This document shows positions 32,652-46,700 of a DNA stretch of 64,000 nucleotides, one piece after another; positions within the stretch are counted from its first letter, which is position 1, and every line of letters starts with the position of its first letter. A program made the translations under genes and the position numbers. The notes beneath the pieces are model-generated. The model searched no databases. It saw nothing but the letters and a program-made list of their open reading frames with translations, and was not told the DNA's origin. Origin of the DNA: Lingula anatina (taxonomy: Eukaryota > Brachiopoda > Lingulata > Lingulida > Lingulidae); NCBI RefSeq assembly GCF_001039355.2, contig NW_019775451.1:314858-378857 (forward strand), given 5' to 3'.

Positions 32652-34339
32652 TTTGCGACTCTCCTTCTCCCGCACACCACACACTCTTTCCTAAAACAAA
32701 AATGAGAATACAAAATGCGCCCTGTAATTCACATTTAACAAATAACTCAAGTGTTGTTTCATGTAAAACAAAGTATCTTGTCATTAAGGTTCTACGAAGT
32801 CTTAATTTTATACTGAGAGAGATCTGCTTAGCGAGGTCATTTTAACCAGAAACCATTGTCACCTAGCTGTTTCAAGGAATATCCATTAGCTAAATTTCCC
32901 AGGAAAACAAGGTAATCCTAAATTTCCAAGTAGAAACAATTTACCGATAATTTCAATTTGTTTATTCTCTTCGAACTATACTGCCCCAAGTGACAGGAAA
33001 AGTTAGATAAAACAGTTCGCAGATCAGTCGGCTGGACTTGAAACAACGATGTTGTACTGATAACAAACTTTGTAACACGTCTTATCAGAATTCTCAGCAT
33101 ACATTTTGAGTTACTTGCTAGACTACATGTACCTTGGTGTAGATTTTTTTGACGTTTACGCCAGATGTTGCTTGACGTGATATTAGTGAGTCCATTCCCG
33201 TTTCATATACTATGACTGCATTCTGTGAAGTTGTAATTTGAGTGTTTTTAGTATCAATCAGCCAAGGCACTGGTGTCGTTATTACGTTCACGCCGGACAG
33301 ACGCAGACTAATTGCAGTTAATTTCCCAATATTTCTGAGAAAATCCAATTATGCGTTCGATGCTCGACATTACGTAAGAGTCTATGTTAGTAAAGAAAGC
33401 ATATCACAAAAAAGGTAAGGTTACAAGGTACTTTGCGCATACCATGAAATTAAGTTGACGGCCACATGTTGGTGCATTGGAATACGCCAAACGTTGGCTA
33501 CTTGTTTATTGTGGGTTGTTCAATATGAACAAATCCCCCCCCCCCCCAATAAAAAACGGCCATTAAAAAGTGTGATGAACTTAATCGTTATATCATTAGG
33601 TACATATTAATTAATGATAAATACTATGACTACTGATTACTATTTCTGTTACGATGGTGATTCATTTTTAATATTTATCTCTCCATATATATTACTTTAT
33701 TTCCTTTTTAATCTTCTAGCTTCTTGCAGAAATGGGTATTTTAGTAAATTGTTTGATTTTAGTGACAAATGGATCATTTTGTTTTAGTAATGTTAAGAGC
33801 AGTTACCTCAGTTATAAGTTTATAGTATAACACTTACTCAGATAAAAGACACCATTACATGTCGATAATGACAGGCAACCGCCCTCATATCTAGACTAGG
33901 CTTTAATTTGTAACTTACATTTAAAATGTCAACGACATCTTTTACGTTTTGGACTTAAAAGTTAGCAGTCATGGATAATCACTGATTACCCATTGCGCAT
34001 GCCCAAGTTGGGCCCCAAATGTTCAATTCATGGGCTAGCTAGGCTTTCATTGGCTGAAATTCTACCATGAGTTCCACTAGGGCCCCCTATAGGATATTTT
34101 AACAGTGATTTTAAAACTATCAATATGCCAGCCCAGTAGGGAGAGCTAAACAGACCGGCAAAGGTGTGATCAATGAAACCTGGCTTGGGCCTATCGGTAA
34201 AGCGTATAGGTAACTTATTGACTCCATATTGGTACCATATTGGTAATATATATATGGAATCCATATTGGTACCGTATTGGTAACAAATTGAATCCATATT
34301 GGTACCGTATTGGTAACAAACTGAATCCATATTGGTACC
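31681..34339. repeat. Direct duplication, copy 2 (2.66 kb)
   Basis: Near-identical to 29090-31679. Differences include a 4-bp insertion near 33126, a 2-bp deletion near 33053, and altered lengths of the CT/CA (32605-32652) and poly-C (33536-33547) runs. Confidence 0.9.
34231..34339. repeat. Minisatellite, 33-bp period
   Basis: Units 'attggtaccgtattggtaacaaattgaatccat', about three copies, cut by the N at 34340. The last unit of copy 1 (31645-31679) is the same repeat. Confidence 0.85.
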
Positions 34340-35846
34340 NGAGATGGAGTCTCCTTCATTCCTTCCTATGCGGTCCCGTAGACTTCTCCGACGCTGCGTT
34401 GCAATGAGGTAGCTTGGGCGACGCGGTCGATAAACGTTGAAATCAAAACTGATTCCGCCTAAATCCCACGGCGACAAAGACATGATGTATTCTTAGATAG
34501 TGCCTTTAATATATCTTCATAATATCTTAAGCTTCAATTCACACAAAGGCATGATCAGTTCTAGAAGTAGACATAAAACATTCTGAAATGCTCTGTCAAA
34601 TACATCTTCTGGCATCCCACGCTTCGATTCTTCCGCTCTGAGAGAACATTTATATCAGCACATCGACTAGACCGTTATTGTATTCCCATATCGTAACGTT
34701 TAGAGATGCGTACAAAAACCTCGTGGGGAAGACGCTATATAATGTCGATGGTGCTCTAGCCAATCACGTGACCCATATTGTTGTTGAAATCAGAATAGTT
34801 CTAACCATAATAAAGGCAAACAGCGTTTAGCAATCACACAACGTACATTTTTATACATACAGCAGTACAGGTGTAAAACGATGTTACCTTCACGTGATCT
34901 GCAATACCGAACTATAGTCTCAAACACGTATATATGATTTCGGCAAATGACGAGGCTGTTTTCCTTTTCCTGTAACGTAGGGTGGACTTTTTGGCCTTCA
35001 GAGTTCTTAAACATTGGTCCTATGCTGCGCCAACAGATATTCCAACAGCTTTTTCTTACTGAGGATGAATGCACTTTTGAGTTACATTTCAGTTCCAAGT
35101 TGATCTGTGCATTGATGAAATGGTGGCCTTTTTTTCCACAAAATGCTCATCACACAATCGGTTAAATACACTTAACAAGATCCACAAAAAAAATCTCCCA
35201 ACATTCAAACCGAAATGATAAAATCCATGCAGGCGTACGTATTTTCAATCACGATCTCCAAATTTTCCGCTCTGTGCATTGCACATTTCTTTTAACCAAG
35301 ACATTCCGTCACTTCGAGTGCATTCCAATAATCAGTCATAACCCTGTATTGATACAGTTCACCTCGGCACCAAGTTACATGTCATACCCGACCGTAGTTA
35401 ATCCAATATTCCACCATAACATGAAATTGGCGTTATCTTCTAGCCGTGATGACGTCTGTTCCTACAAAATAGAACGATAATATTACCAGAACGCTGTCAA
35501 GGATGCCAAGCCTTTGGTTCTAAATCCCTTTAGGTTAATTGTACCTAATGCTAAGTACAATACAATGAACTGAAATGAATAACACAAATGTCTTAATACA
35601 AACGAGTGATAAGCGTTAGGAAGCATGCTTTTTGCAAACTTGTACCTGTTAGATGTAGATTACCATACCGAATAATATGCACAACGTTTCACGCACTTCT
35701 GTTTTGCGCCTGGCTTTGCTGAAATGTTCATATATTGCCAAAACAGCATTGCTCTTCAGGCCCTTTCACTTTCATATTCTACTTAATTTCGCACACCTGT
35801 CACAACAAAATTCGTGTATAAATTTGAGCTGAGGTGCACATGGCAA

Positions 35847-35850
<4 letters not shown>
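34340..35850. other. No supported gene
   Basis: A minus-strand open frame from ATG 34483 (MSLSPWDLGGISFDF, later RRRSLRDRIGRNEGDS) runs into the N at 34340. It could be a first exon whose continuation is lost, but no family is recognised. The rest is AT-rich with nothing clear. Confidence 0.35.

Positions 35851-35890
<40 letters not shown>
35851..35890. repeat. (GT)n/(GC)n microsatellite
   Basis: About 18 GT units followed by a few GC units. Confidence 0.9.
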
Positions 35891-35891
<1 letters not shown>

Positions 35892-36091
35892 CAGTACATA
35901 AAATGTCTTAGATCACTCTTGCATGACCATATCTTATATTGCGTTATTTATACACTGCTCAAACCAATCTTACCACAACATACAGCCAAGCAAGAACACA
36001 AGAACACTGCAGAAATAACGCAACATGCCGCTCCTTTTGGTCACAAAATTGCTTGCTTGTAGTTATGTTGTGCATTTATCATATAATTTTC

Positions 36092-36130
36092 CGTTTCAAA
36101 GATTTTGTTTAGTTTAAAATCTTTGAAACG
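36092..36130. repeat. Perfect inverted repeat (15-base arms)
   Basis: CGTTTCAAAGATTTT and its exact complement, separated by nine bases. It could form a hairpin; no function is implied. Confidence 0.75.
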
Positions 36131-39100
36131 AAAGTTCTAAATCAATATCTCTAAATTTACATTCAGAAACTGGGTTTTCTACGTTTGCACCAAGATATCC
36201 TTTAGAGAAGAAAGGTGGTTTATATAGGTACGAAGAGCTTTTTGAAAATTCCCTGTCGGACAGAAAATAGGTTAATGTCTCCCAGAGGAGCCATTATTCG
36301 TATTTAGCACAATATGTATTAATAATGCTTTGATTAACAAAAAAGAAAAAACGCAAGTCTAAGTCTGAGATGCCTCCCAGTCCTATATCACAACAATAAA
36401 TAAAAAATCTATTTATCTATCTATCTATATTTTAATAGCTAAAAACAAACAAAACCAAAGCGGCAGATGGTAATACTTTAAAAATATTCCTTTCCCCCCA
36501 TATGTTACAATACTCATTGTCCGGGTATAGCTGCCCATCATATAGTAATACGGAGTTTTCGGTTAGTCTCTTTTCTCATCGGGACAATAAATGTAATAAA
36601 GTCTTTTTGTACATTTTTAGTTGTAGACACATATATAAAAGATATATTCATGCATTATGTAAGAAACCATATGTGTATTGGACGATTTTATTGGTTGAAA
36701 GATCTTTTTATCCCATAAATACTGTATTTATAGTCTTTATTTGACACATTGTTTTTGAACTGCTGCCTCTGTAATATCATTATTTTGTTCCTTAATTGAA
36801 TTGGTTACATTTATAAAAACCTAGATTGTCATACATATCTCAATTTTCTTAATTCATGTTAACAACTGTCAATATTTCATTAAATCATCCTTGAGTACAT
36901 ATCTCACAGATGTGCAAAATAAGGTGCACTCACAATTAATACATTTACACTCACGTGGAACCACACACACGCAAGCGCTCTCGCGCCAAAACACAAACAC
37001 ACAGTCACAAACGTGCACTGCACGCGCGTCCCAGTATGTTCTAAAGAATCCACTGACCCTTATTCTTAAGAACGGCAGTTCCTTGTACTATACCAGCCCC
37101 GAATCGATCGACACATAAACAGATGTGACTTTAAAGCTCGCATCCATGGCTTACGCATGTTATGATAATATACTTACTCTGAGGCATCAAACGTTCTCAC
37201 CATTAAACCTGCGAAAAATACAGTTGAGCATAAAACTCTTACACTGATATACAGCATGTGTATTATAAAGGCATTTTGATGCCGTGACATAATAAAGGAA
37301 AGCCTTGGCGTCAGGATAGCTTCAACAGAGCCTATACATTATGCATGTCTCGGTTGTATAGAATCGACTATATTTTAATAGAAAATTAACCGAATGGGGG
37401 TTTATAGTACATACATGATTAATTCACGTGTATAAATTGTTGTACGATATTTTTGGCGCTGATGAAAATAGGGCATAGTCACAGACAATCTACGTGAGTG
37501 TTGAAACGCTTTTCGGATGTGATGTATTTCGAAAAAAAAAAACATTATCATGGGCTGCATGATCCAAATGTCCAATTCCTCTATAATAAGATGGCGTAAG
37601 AGTGGCCTTACCTTAGTCCTGGTCAAAGATTCCACTACATCAGACCAGCCATTTGGTCGCTTTCCTGCTTCGTCTCGGCCATATATTGGTCCTGTTAAAT
37701 CATAATATCACCTTCGAGAATAAAGAAAGGCATTTTAACGGCGTCCAAAGATACAGTAGGCTTCAGAAATGGATACTTTACTGATCATTAAACCCGTCGA
37801 TAATGTGGTCGGCTCTTGGAGGAAAAAAACAACCTTGCACCTCTTAATTTTCTGTGCCTCGATCACCGAAGATACTTGCCGGCATTGGGTAACATGTAAT
37901 ATGTTTTTCTCAGTTTGATTTTTCGTGAAAAAACAGCGCAGACCAATCAACCCAAAATATACCTGGGATTCTAAATCGTGTACCGGCTTCTCTCAGTTCC
38001 TGGGTGCCGCTATCGAGAACACGTCAACAATTTCTCTTTCATCACGTGTCGAAAATCTGTTGTCAGAAGCAAGAGATCAAGAAGTCGTGTGCACCAGACC
38101 GGATGTGAACGGATTTCAAACTGAGACTGGCCACATTGGTTCCGATCGGCAGAATTTTCAGTACCGTGGTTGTACATGCCACACAATAAGTATTGTATGC
38201 ATTCTATATCATATGGTAAGTCTTCGTTCTATCTATAGTAGAGGTAACAGTAGACGAAAAGCGATATGATGATAATGCTAGGACGGGTAGGCGAGCCCTG
38301 AGCATAAATGAATTAATGACCCGCTCCGCCGTTCCCGTATTGATCCGTTGTAAAGCGGCCGCAAAGTGCCTTCCTCGACAAAGAATCAATAGAATGACTG
38401 GAAAGAGTCAATTACATTTGACTAATTGATTCTAATAAAGAATTTGTCAGTTAGTTGCGAACTGCATGTGTTACAGTGAGTGAGTGAGCGGGACTGTGTA
38501 ATTTATGGCCCAGTGGTTGCTGAGCTGTGGTTTAGATGGTCAGATTTTGTTCACTGATACTGGGGCTTAACCGTATTTGAAGAGGGTTGCTTTAATCATT
38601 GGGTACACGGAGATTACCTTTTTTCGCACATTGACGTCCCATTGTTTTACGTACTTGTCTTATTTTTGTACTGAGAAATAACGTGTCCAGATTTATATGG
38701 CCAGATTTTCGTCTATCCGATGTGACTGAGTACAATTTGTCCGATTCAAACGCATCTCTAATGTACATAATGATGATGACAAATGTAATTACAGTCAAGC
38801 AATAATCAGACATTTGTGGACCGCTTGTCACATGCGGTAGATAATTGCAAGGATTGGCCATTGAAAGAATAATTTGGGCATATTTTCGGGGAGTCTTCAA
38901 CGACTTCATAGTAATATTTGGCGATAGCTGTGAGTTACCTTTTACACTTATTTAAAGGTTGTCATTTTGATTTCACTCCTGGTAAAATCTTTGTTACATG
39001 AAAAAACCCTGGAACAAAATTTTGAGACATAAGTACAACAAGTTGAAAATTTCTCAGACAACGAATCGCTTTGTCCATTTATTTATTTTTTGCCAAATAT

Positions 39101-42100
39101 ACAGACAAAGAATTGATAAGTATTGTTTAAATTGGTATTTTTCAACCGTACTGCTTGTTTTAAGCATTTCAGTGTATGAATATTTAGTTATACAGTAATA
39201 TCCCAACTGCCAGCCCCGAGCAATGCTGAAAACATTAATTTGTGTATCTGTCTTATTATGAACTTTGGTAATTCGTGATTCTAATCAATAAAACCAAATC
39301 ACCCATGTAAATAATTGTGCTTGGAGTAGATAACTACATTACTTCTAGTTCAATTGAAATATGGTCGCTCTGTGAGGAGAACCAAGTACTATGTACTATT
39401 GTGTTGCCCAAGTACTATGTATTTGAAGTATTCACTCTCTGTTAAATCATCCAATGGAGATATTTAAACATTATAATAGCTTGCATGCAAACCATACTGT
39501 TGGCTGGAATAATTGCCTTAGTCCCACTGCAGTAACGAAATGACAGTTCTCTCGCTTTGGGGAGATGGCTTTGAGCCGAGGTATGCTTATACTATATATA
39601 TTTATAGAAAATGCTATAAGCTCTTCCACCATGTTTACATCATACGGGCGATGATAAATTTCTGGACAATGACAATTTGCTAGTTTTCTTGAAAGGTTCA
39701 ATTTTAGTTGATAAACGAGCACACATATTTTACAACTTGTTGTTATCACGTATATAAATATCTTTTATTGAAATATCCTAATTCAAATTTGTGTACTTGG
39801 GTGTATTAGATATTCATTTTATTTATTTTAAGACAATGCATTATCATGCTGTTTAAACTGAAAAGGAAATGTAACATCTTATGTTTGACTCCAAAATCTG
39901 TGACATAGCATCTGAACCAATGTGTCAACAACAGCAAAAAGGCATTTATCATATTTACAATGTAATTCACGACATACAGCTGTGTGAAAACCAAAATGAC
40001 CCCCCCCCCCCTCGACGTTGTGTCGTCCATTTATGTAATGTTTAAATTTGTGAACGCTAACAAAACATTAGACCAAAAAATATCTCCATTCGATATCCTG
40101 CAGATTCCATTTAAATATGACTGGCTTTCATGTTGTGTTTTGTTTGCGTTTCTATATGTTCTCTAGGTTTTTGAGACTAGTCAGTTGGACAGACAATATA
40201 GAAAATAAAGAATGGATGTTCCTGAACCACCGCTGTCAGTGTCCATTTTTGCTGTAACAGTATGTTCAGGTCGAGAATATATTTCGTCTAAGTCAGTTAA
40301 CCCTGCTGCTTTTACATCCATAAACTAGCAACTACCAAGAGCGTCTTAAACAATGAGCATTGTCTTTCAAAGTTAGCTGCGCTCTTAACTCGTTTAAAAC
40401 GGTCAGATGCGTTCACTCGCGTGATGAGTGTAAAAAGAATCAAATTATATTGCACTCGTATCAGTTGGGACTAATTCATATAAACCCTCTCACTAAGACT
40501 GACTGCATACTTACAACACGAAGTGATTTCACCGGGCCACCTCACAGTAGATAATGTGAGCACTTTAAATCGGTCCCAATATGATTGCACGCTTTTCATG
40601 GTGTGCTCAGACAAAGATTGATTTGGAATGGACATCGGCCTTACAGCCGTCATCTGACGACCAAGTTGAATGAGCAGGTATATCAAGGTGTTAGTTGTAA
40701 AAGAGTTACTTTGCATGGAACAGGATTTCAAAGTAACGCCTTGGGCATCAAATTCCCCGTTGAATACATCCGGTCTACCGATGACCTAATTTTTATCAAC
40801 GTCCATCTAAAGTCTTCCTAATTTGAACGGGCCTCAAATCATGTCAAGAATTATCATGGCGCAGAAAATCGGCAGTTTCTGCTGCTTGGCATTCTCTACT
40901 AGAAGCGGAAGTCGGCTAATGGCATAGGCCTGCCTTCGTCCGTGGGGACCAATTTAATTGCTGACTCAGACGCTTTACACCTAAGCAACGAGTTCTCCCG
41001 CTGTCCCTGTGGGTTGTAGAAGGTGCCTTAATCTCATTACATCAACCTTGTGAACTGATTAAAACGAGTTGAGAGCTTCCGATTCTCAGCTGCGTACGAG
41101 ATGAAGAGACGGCATTGGCAGCGACTCCCCTAGCGTTGTGATTTCCTCAGATAATGGACCATCACTTCTAAATTGCGTTGCCATGGTGATACATGCAGTT
41201 TAACCCCGGTGCTAGCCAAGGTTCGTGTTGGAACTGAACCATTTAAAGAAAATCGGTTTACATTTAATTGTCATAATCAGAGCGATCACATTTCCATAAA
41301 TCAACAATGCAATATCTTTATTTTAACAAAACCTCTTCGTCCATGTAATAATCTTAATAATTATCTATATTAGTTTTAGCACATTTTACAAAGACTGAGA
41401 CCAAAAAAATACATAAGTAATGCAATGAAATAAGTAGATATTTTGTATATATATATATATGCTTAAATATACATTATATATGATATTTTAATCTTCATAT
41501 AACGCTCCTGCAACCAGATGTCATATCAGTCTCCATGCACTTTATGTTTGTTAGTGGATACGTGGTTTCCCTTCCTGCAATAGTACATACGCATAAGAAG
41601 ACACCTGTTTTGCCGCCCCTAACAGTAACGGGAATGGCAGATGGCTATAAGCACCGTAGTCTGTTTCCCATTACTTTGTACAGGTGACATTGGTCCCATA
41701 TACATGCATTGTTCCAGTTAAAGTAAGTATGCAATAACCATATAATATTGGACCTTGGACTTCCATTCATAGAACCACCATTTTTGTGACAACGGTCGTC
41801 TGTTTGCGCAGCCCAGACCGGTTTGGGTCAGTTTGTCTGGACACACTTTCTCGCTCCTTTGACAAAAGGTAATTTCCATTTTTATCATTATTGCGTTCGC
41901 CCACGATTTCTGTATTAAACAATTCAGATGGTCTATTAAACGGTATATTTTATCTCAATATCACACAAGATGGGTAACTGCCATTATTGATCGGATGTTA
42001 CATTTATAAATCGACAAATGAATGCTGAAAACACAAACGGTCTCAAAGGCACAATTGAAAAATGGGCATTCTTTAGTTGAGATAAGAAAGTGAATAGGAA

Positions 42101-42275
42101 TTAATTTTCTAGTATTACATTTGATTGGTCTTACATTGCATCCATGCTCTTACATTACTGTATATTAATGTTAAATCGTGCATCGTGAGTTTTATTATCA
42201 TTAATATTGTCATTATATTTATTCATATTTAAGCAGAAAAACCCGCATACCATATACTTAAAGATGTTTGAAGAT

Positions 42276-42279
<4 letters not shown>

Positions 42280-42311
<32 letters not shown>
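42280..42311. repeat. (GA)n microsatellite
   Basis: About 16 GA units. Confidence 0.9.
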
Positions 42312-42314
<3 letters not shown>

Positions 42315-43481
42315 GCGGATATTCATATTAAATAAAGTGATATTCTATGCGATTTGGACAGTTTTTAGTGAGACGACAAATATGTCACCAGATACACCTG
42401 CAGCATTGAAAGTTGCTTCCACGAAAATCCTGAGATATTTATACAACAATGCTGCAGCAATCTGTCCCACACATGACAAAATACCCCTTAGCGTTTCCTC
42501 TGATGAGAATTAGTCTTCTCAGCATCTGCTCCTCATGCATCTGTATATAACCTTAAAGAAATCTGTATATCCCATACTTCATCTGCATGCTTTAATGTGT
42601 GAACAAATCAATATGGCTGCTGCTCTTCTTCACAGAATTGATGACGAATCACCCAGAACGGAGAGTGAATTTTCACTAACTTTAAACCGCTTTGGCTTTG
42701 AAATCAGGAAGCAGACACCATGCAATCGTTTCGTAATCCAATTACATGGCAGATGGGAATTCATGGCGATATTGTCTGCTTTCAAGTGAGATTATACCAA
42801 GTGGGTTTGCAACTTGGGATAAGGACGCATACGTGATCTCGTGCCATGTTTTTTTGTGTTTTCATACTAAAGATATACATGTACATGTACAGACAGTTAG
42901 ACTGTCGCTAGAAGATAACGTGCACAGCTAAATTTTGTGGATGGATTCCAATCAATTTGGGTTCTCGCCTGAGTTTAGATATCCAGTGATGGTTTCTATC
43001 CTTATACACTAATGAGCTTTTGTACACTCGAGTGACTGGAATCTCGGGCTACGCTACGACACGCACACCCCCTATCGGCTATATCTATACCTTCGCTCCA
43101 TGTTGAACTAAGTTAGACTTGGTTTTAAAAAATAAATTCAATTTGAGAAATTTTGATTAGATGATTTAGGTAAAATTTCCAGTCACCCCTTACCATTGAT
43201 GTAAATATTCTTGCAAATTTGTTCTAGTAAATTCATTTTACAGACGTTTTACATACGTTCGACATCGATTAGAGAGCATAAGTCTAACTGACGACAAGGT
43301 TTTAAACGCCTCTGTGCTTCTGTATTAACTTTTTATGTTTTAAGTTGTATGGTACACAAATCTTATCTGCATATTATTTTTTGTTGAATTTGTTGAGGCT
43401 GACTTTTTTCATGCATCAGAAATGACTTTGGAAACATAATCTCGAAGTAGCGCAACAACTGTAAAGATGTGTTAAAATAGT

Positions 43482-43487
43482 TTTATT
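43482..43487 (-). terminator. Candidate polyadenylation signal of the CNBD2-like gene
   Basis: AATAAA on the minus strand 236 bases after the stop codon, giving a short 3' UTR. Confidence 0.6.
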
Positions 43488-43660
43488 GTATCATCTATTT
43501 TCAGTTTTCCTCACGCCATACTGACATCAGATTGTACATATATGCACATACTGACCACAATTTGTAACTTTCGTCATTCAGTACCACATGCCGGTTTGTA
43601 TGACTTGATTGTGATCAGGTCAAATTTCTAATTTCGCAAGCCATACGTACATAGACACTA

Positions 43661-43712
43661 TGACGTCAGTCACTTAAATATTAAATGACGTCACTCATAA
43701 ACCATGACGTCA
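43661..43712. promoter_or_regulatory. Cluster of three TGACGTCA palindromes
   Basis: Perfect CRE/ATF octamers at 43661, 43686 and 43705, just past the CNBD2-like stop codon. Further copies lie at 44684, 44705 and 46178. Confidence 0.5.
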
Positions 43713-43722
43713 TAGGTCTGCC

Positions 43723-46700
43723 TCACCTGGCACTCTTTGCCAAACGCTTCATGTTGAGAGGCACATGTATCTTATTAATTAGCTGCAGTTTATCTTCGCT
43801 CCCTTGGGCAAACACGTTACTCTTCTCTACCCTGTACAAACCACATGTTTTGGCCCTACTTTTGGAAGGAGGTCGCATCTGACCTTCACCTTGACCTTGT
43901 GATCTTAAACTCTGCAGCGTACCACCTGCAGATTTTGAGTGTCTGTGAAGCCTGGGTGCCGGCGTAGTTAACCTGCTGTACTGTTTTTTATCTGATGTCG
44001 GAGTCGAGATGGCGTCAGAGTTCCTGGACCACGCTGAAGACCTTGACATTCTTCGCCCTAAAATGGACAAAAAAAAACGGTAATTTCCATGTTAATTGTT
44101 GATTAAGCGTCATGTCTAAGTGTCAGTTGCTTCAAAACAGCCGCTGTTTGCAATGTAATAAAAAAAAAAGCTGGAGCAATCCTTGAATGGACGAGACATT
44201 CAGTTGTAAACCGTATGCAGACGTTTCAACTTTGCCCTTTAGTTTGATAATTTTATTAGCCCTGATAGTGAGTATTTAGTCGTGTGCACAAACTGGGGAA
44301 AGTTTTTAAGGGCAATATTTCAAAACTGCTGTCGATACTTATACGTAGAATTGTAAAGCAGCCAATGAAAATGTTTTGGGGAAAAAATTAGAAAAATTGA
44401 ATTATGTTAAGATCTTGAAAATAAATGAAATTGTGATACTAGGGAAAACATTTAGAAATAAAACGAGCGCATGTGTGCTTATTCTTGTAAACGTATATTC
44501 AACATGCGCATATAAAGACGTCAGGAACACTGTGCAGTTGCATATGTTGATAACCGTAGATATCATCAATTCTGATAAGCACGATAACACCGACAAAAAA
44601 ATGTAACTGTTGAGAACAAGTTTTATACTTTCTAAATTCACTGAGGCGAGCCCACGTCTGTGCTGACGATATCCCTCTCTTAGTGACGTCACCGAACCAT
44701 CTGATGACGTCACGCCTTACCTGATCCTTCTGCCCAAGGGGTCGTGGTTATCGTCTCGCCAACACTGGATTCGGTCAAGTCCGGCGTCGTCTCGCGCATC
44801 AAATTTCGAGTCTTCGCCCGATGCATCTGTTGTAGCAGGTATATCATGAGCTTGTGCTTGTAGTTCTGCCACTCATTTATGGCCAGAAATTTCCGACAGA
44901 GCTCGTCGTCGCTCGGATACACGTGTTCGATTTTCTGGAGTTTCTGTAGAGTTTTTGGGTTGGCCAGTTCTAGGAATTTTGTCTTTGGAACTAAAATGAC
45001 CGTTGTCCCTTTACTGACCACTGACACGTGACACGTGGGCTTCGTCAGAGACTCGAGACCCTAAAAAATGAAACAATAAACTGCCTTACTGGGTTGCACA
45101 AAAAAAAACTATAAGCACAAACAATTCCATGATAATTAAACAAATTAATTGTGATTGGTCTCTTTTTTTTCGGTTATTTTGCGACAAAATATCCAAAACC
45201 TAAAATCATCTGAAACAGATGAAAAGATGTCATATTTGTAAGTGTGTGAGTTGAGTGATCATGATGCCATGCGGGTAATGCCGTCAAATGATGTGCAACG
45301 ACTAACGGGGGGAGGGGGGGACTTTACAGCGACAACTAAAGCATATGTACTGGCACTTAATCACTATCAGTCCTCTACCTCAAACACCCACAGTGAAATA
45401 ATTACACTGTATGTCTGTACGATACTTACAAAGTAGTCTCCGGGTTTGAGTGTGTCCACCCGCAGGAACACGCCAGGCGGTGCGCTGGTAAACCCGCTGT
45501 CCCTGGCAATGAAAATGGCCATAATTATTCATACTGCCGCAATAAACCTTGAAATATGGTAATTTCAATATTTTCTGCCGTATTTTAATATAAATCTTTT
45601 TTAAAATAAATCTATAAATGACATAAGCTTGAATGTATGATTACTGAATGAAACAGTTTACTTCGACTCATTGAGAACAGGTATTTATCGCTTACTTCTG
45701 GTTCTAGTTACGCGCATATTGACCAGATTTTAAACAGAAAACGCCTCGTAAGCCTGCATCTTTTCGGACTCGGACAGTCACCCACATTGAGGGTAAAACC
45801 ATGCCCACATACAGGATGCCTTACCGTAAGAACCCAGACACATAGATTGACGACAAGCGCGTTCTGACTTGAAGAAAGAGTCTTGCTTAACTCAATCACT
45901 CCGAATGTCGTCGAACGCATGCTCACAAGAAGGGCGAGTACTCCGCGTCTGACCTTTTCAGGAACCTTTGCTTAGCACCACCTCACCTTTGGCTCTCCTG
46001 TGCCGCTAGGTGTCTCACAGATCGGGACGCTGAGCTCGTCTCTGGAGGCGGACGTAGTCCGGAGTGCTGGCTGAGATCCTTGCACTCCGACAACCTCGGC
46101 AGCAAGCACAGCTGAGGACGGTCTGATAGGCTGGTGGGGTGAGGGCGCTTCATGAGAGACGGCGTGGTCAGCGATGCTGACGTCAGAGAGCCACGTGACC
46201 TCAAACTGGTGTGCGATTCATTTGGCTGTTGAACTGAAAATGAATACGGTAAATCGTAACTAAGGTTTATTTTGGTCAGAGAACCTTTCGACAAGTGCAA
46301 AAAGCTTCGAGCCAGTGAACCTTCGGACTAATGTACCTTTGGGCTGTCATATCGAAAGGAATCCTTTAACGAAATGCGCAAAGTGCAAAATGCGTGCGAA
46401 TTATATTGTAGGACAGTGAGATGATGCAATACATTAGAAGGGTTAAAGAATTATAAATCAACAGGTTCTTTCGAACAGGTTCCCCTCTTTGGTAAAATTT
46501 TATCTCGGTACATGAGGATCTCATGGAAAAGGTTCACTTTTTCGAAAAAAGAACCCCTTTGGAAATTGCTGGCTACATTTATTTTGCATTTGTCAAACCA
46601 CTTTGATACTTACTAGTAGGAATGTAAATCCCGGACGCTGTCGGCGTCTCCAGCAGGATGTCGTACATGGTAGGTTCAGAGGGAGTGGAGACCAACGTCA

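Larger units (their letters stand above)
35891..43481. other. Gene-poor stretch
   Basis: About 7.6 kb without a recognisable exon. It contains a perfect small hairpin (36092-36130), a TATC run near 36411-36427, a poly-C tract (39998-40012), a TA run (41447-41460) and a (GA)n run (42280-42311). A 114-codon plus frame at 37925-38269 has no recognisable domain. Confidence 0.45.

Noticed and set aside
34120-34483. Minus-strand frame with repeated QYGTNMDSICY-type units
   Set aside because: It is translation of the 33-bp minisatellite and crosses an N; only the part 34341-34483 could be a real exon, unproven.
37925-38269. 114-codon plus-strand frame
   Set aside because: No homologous domain, no clear splice context, no upstream promoter signs.
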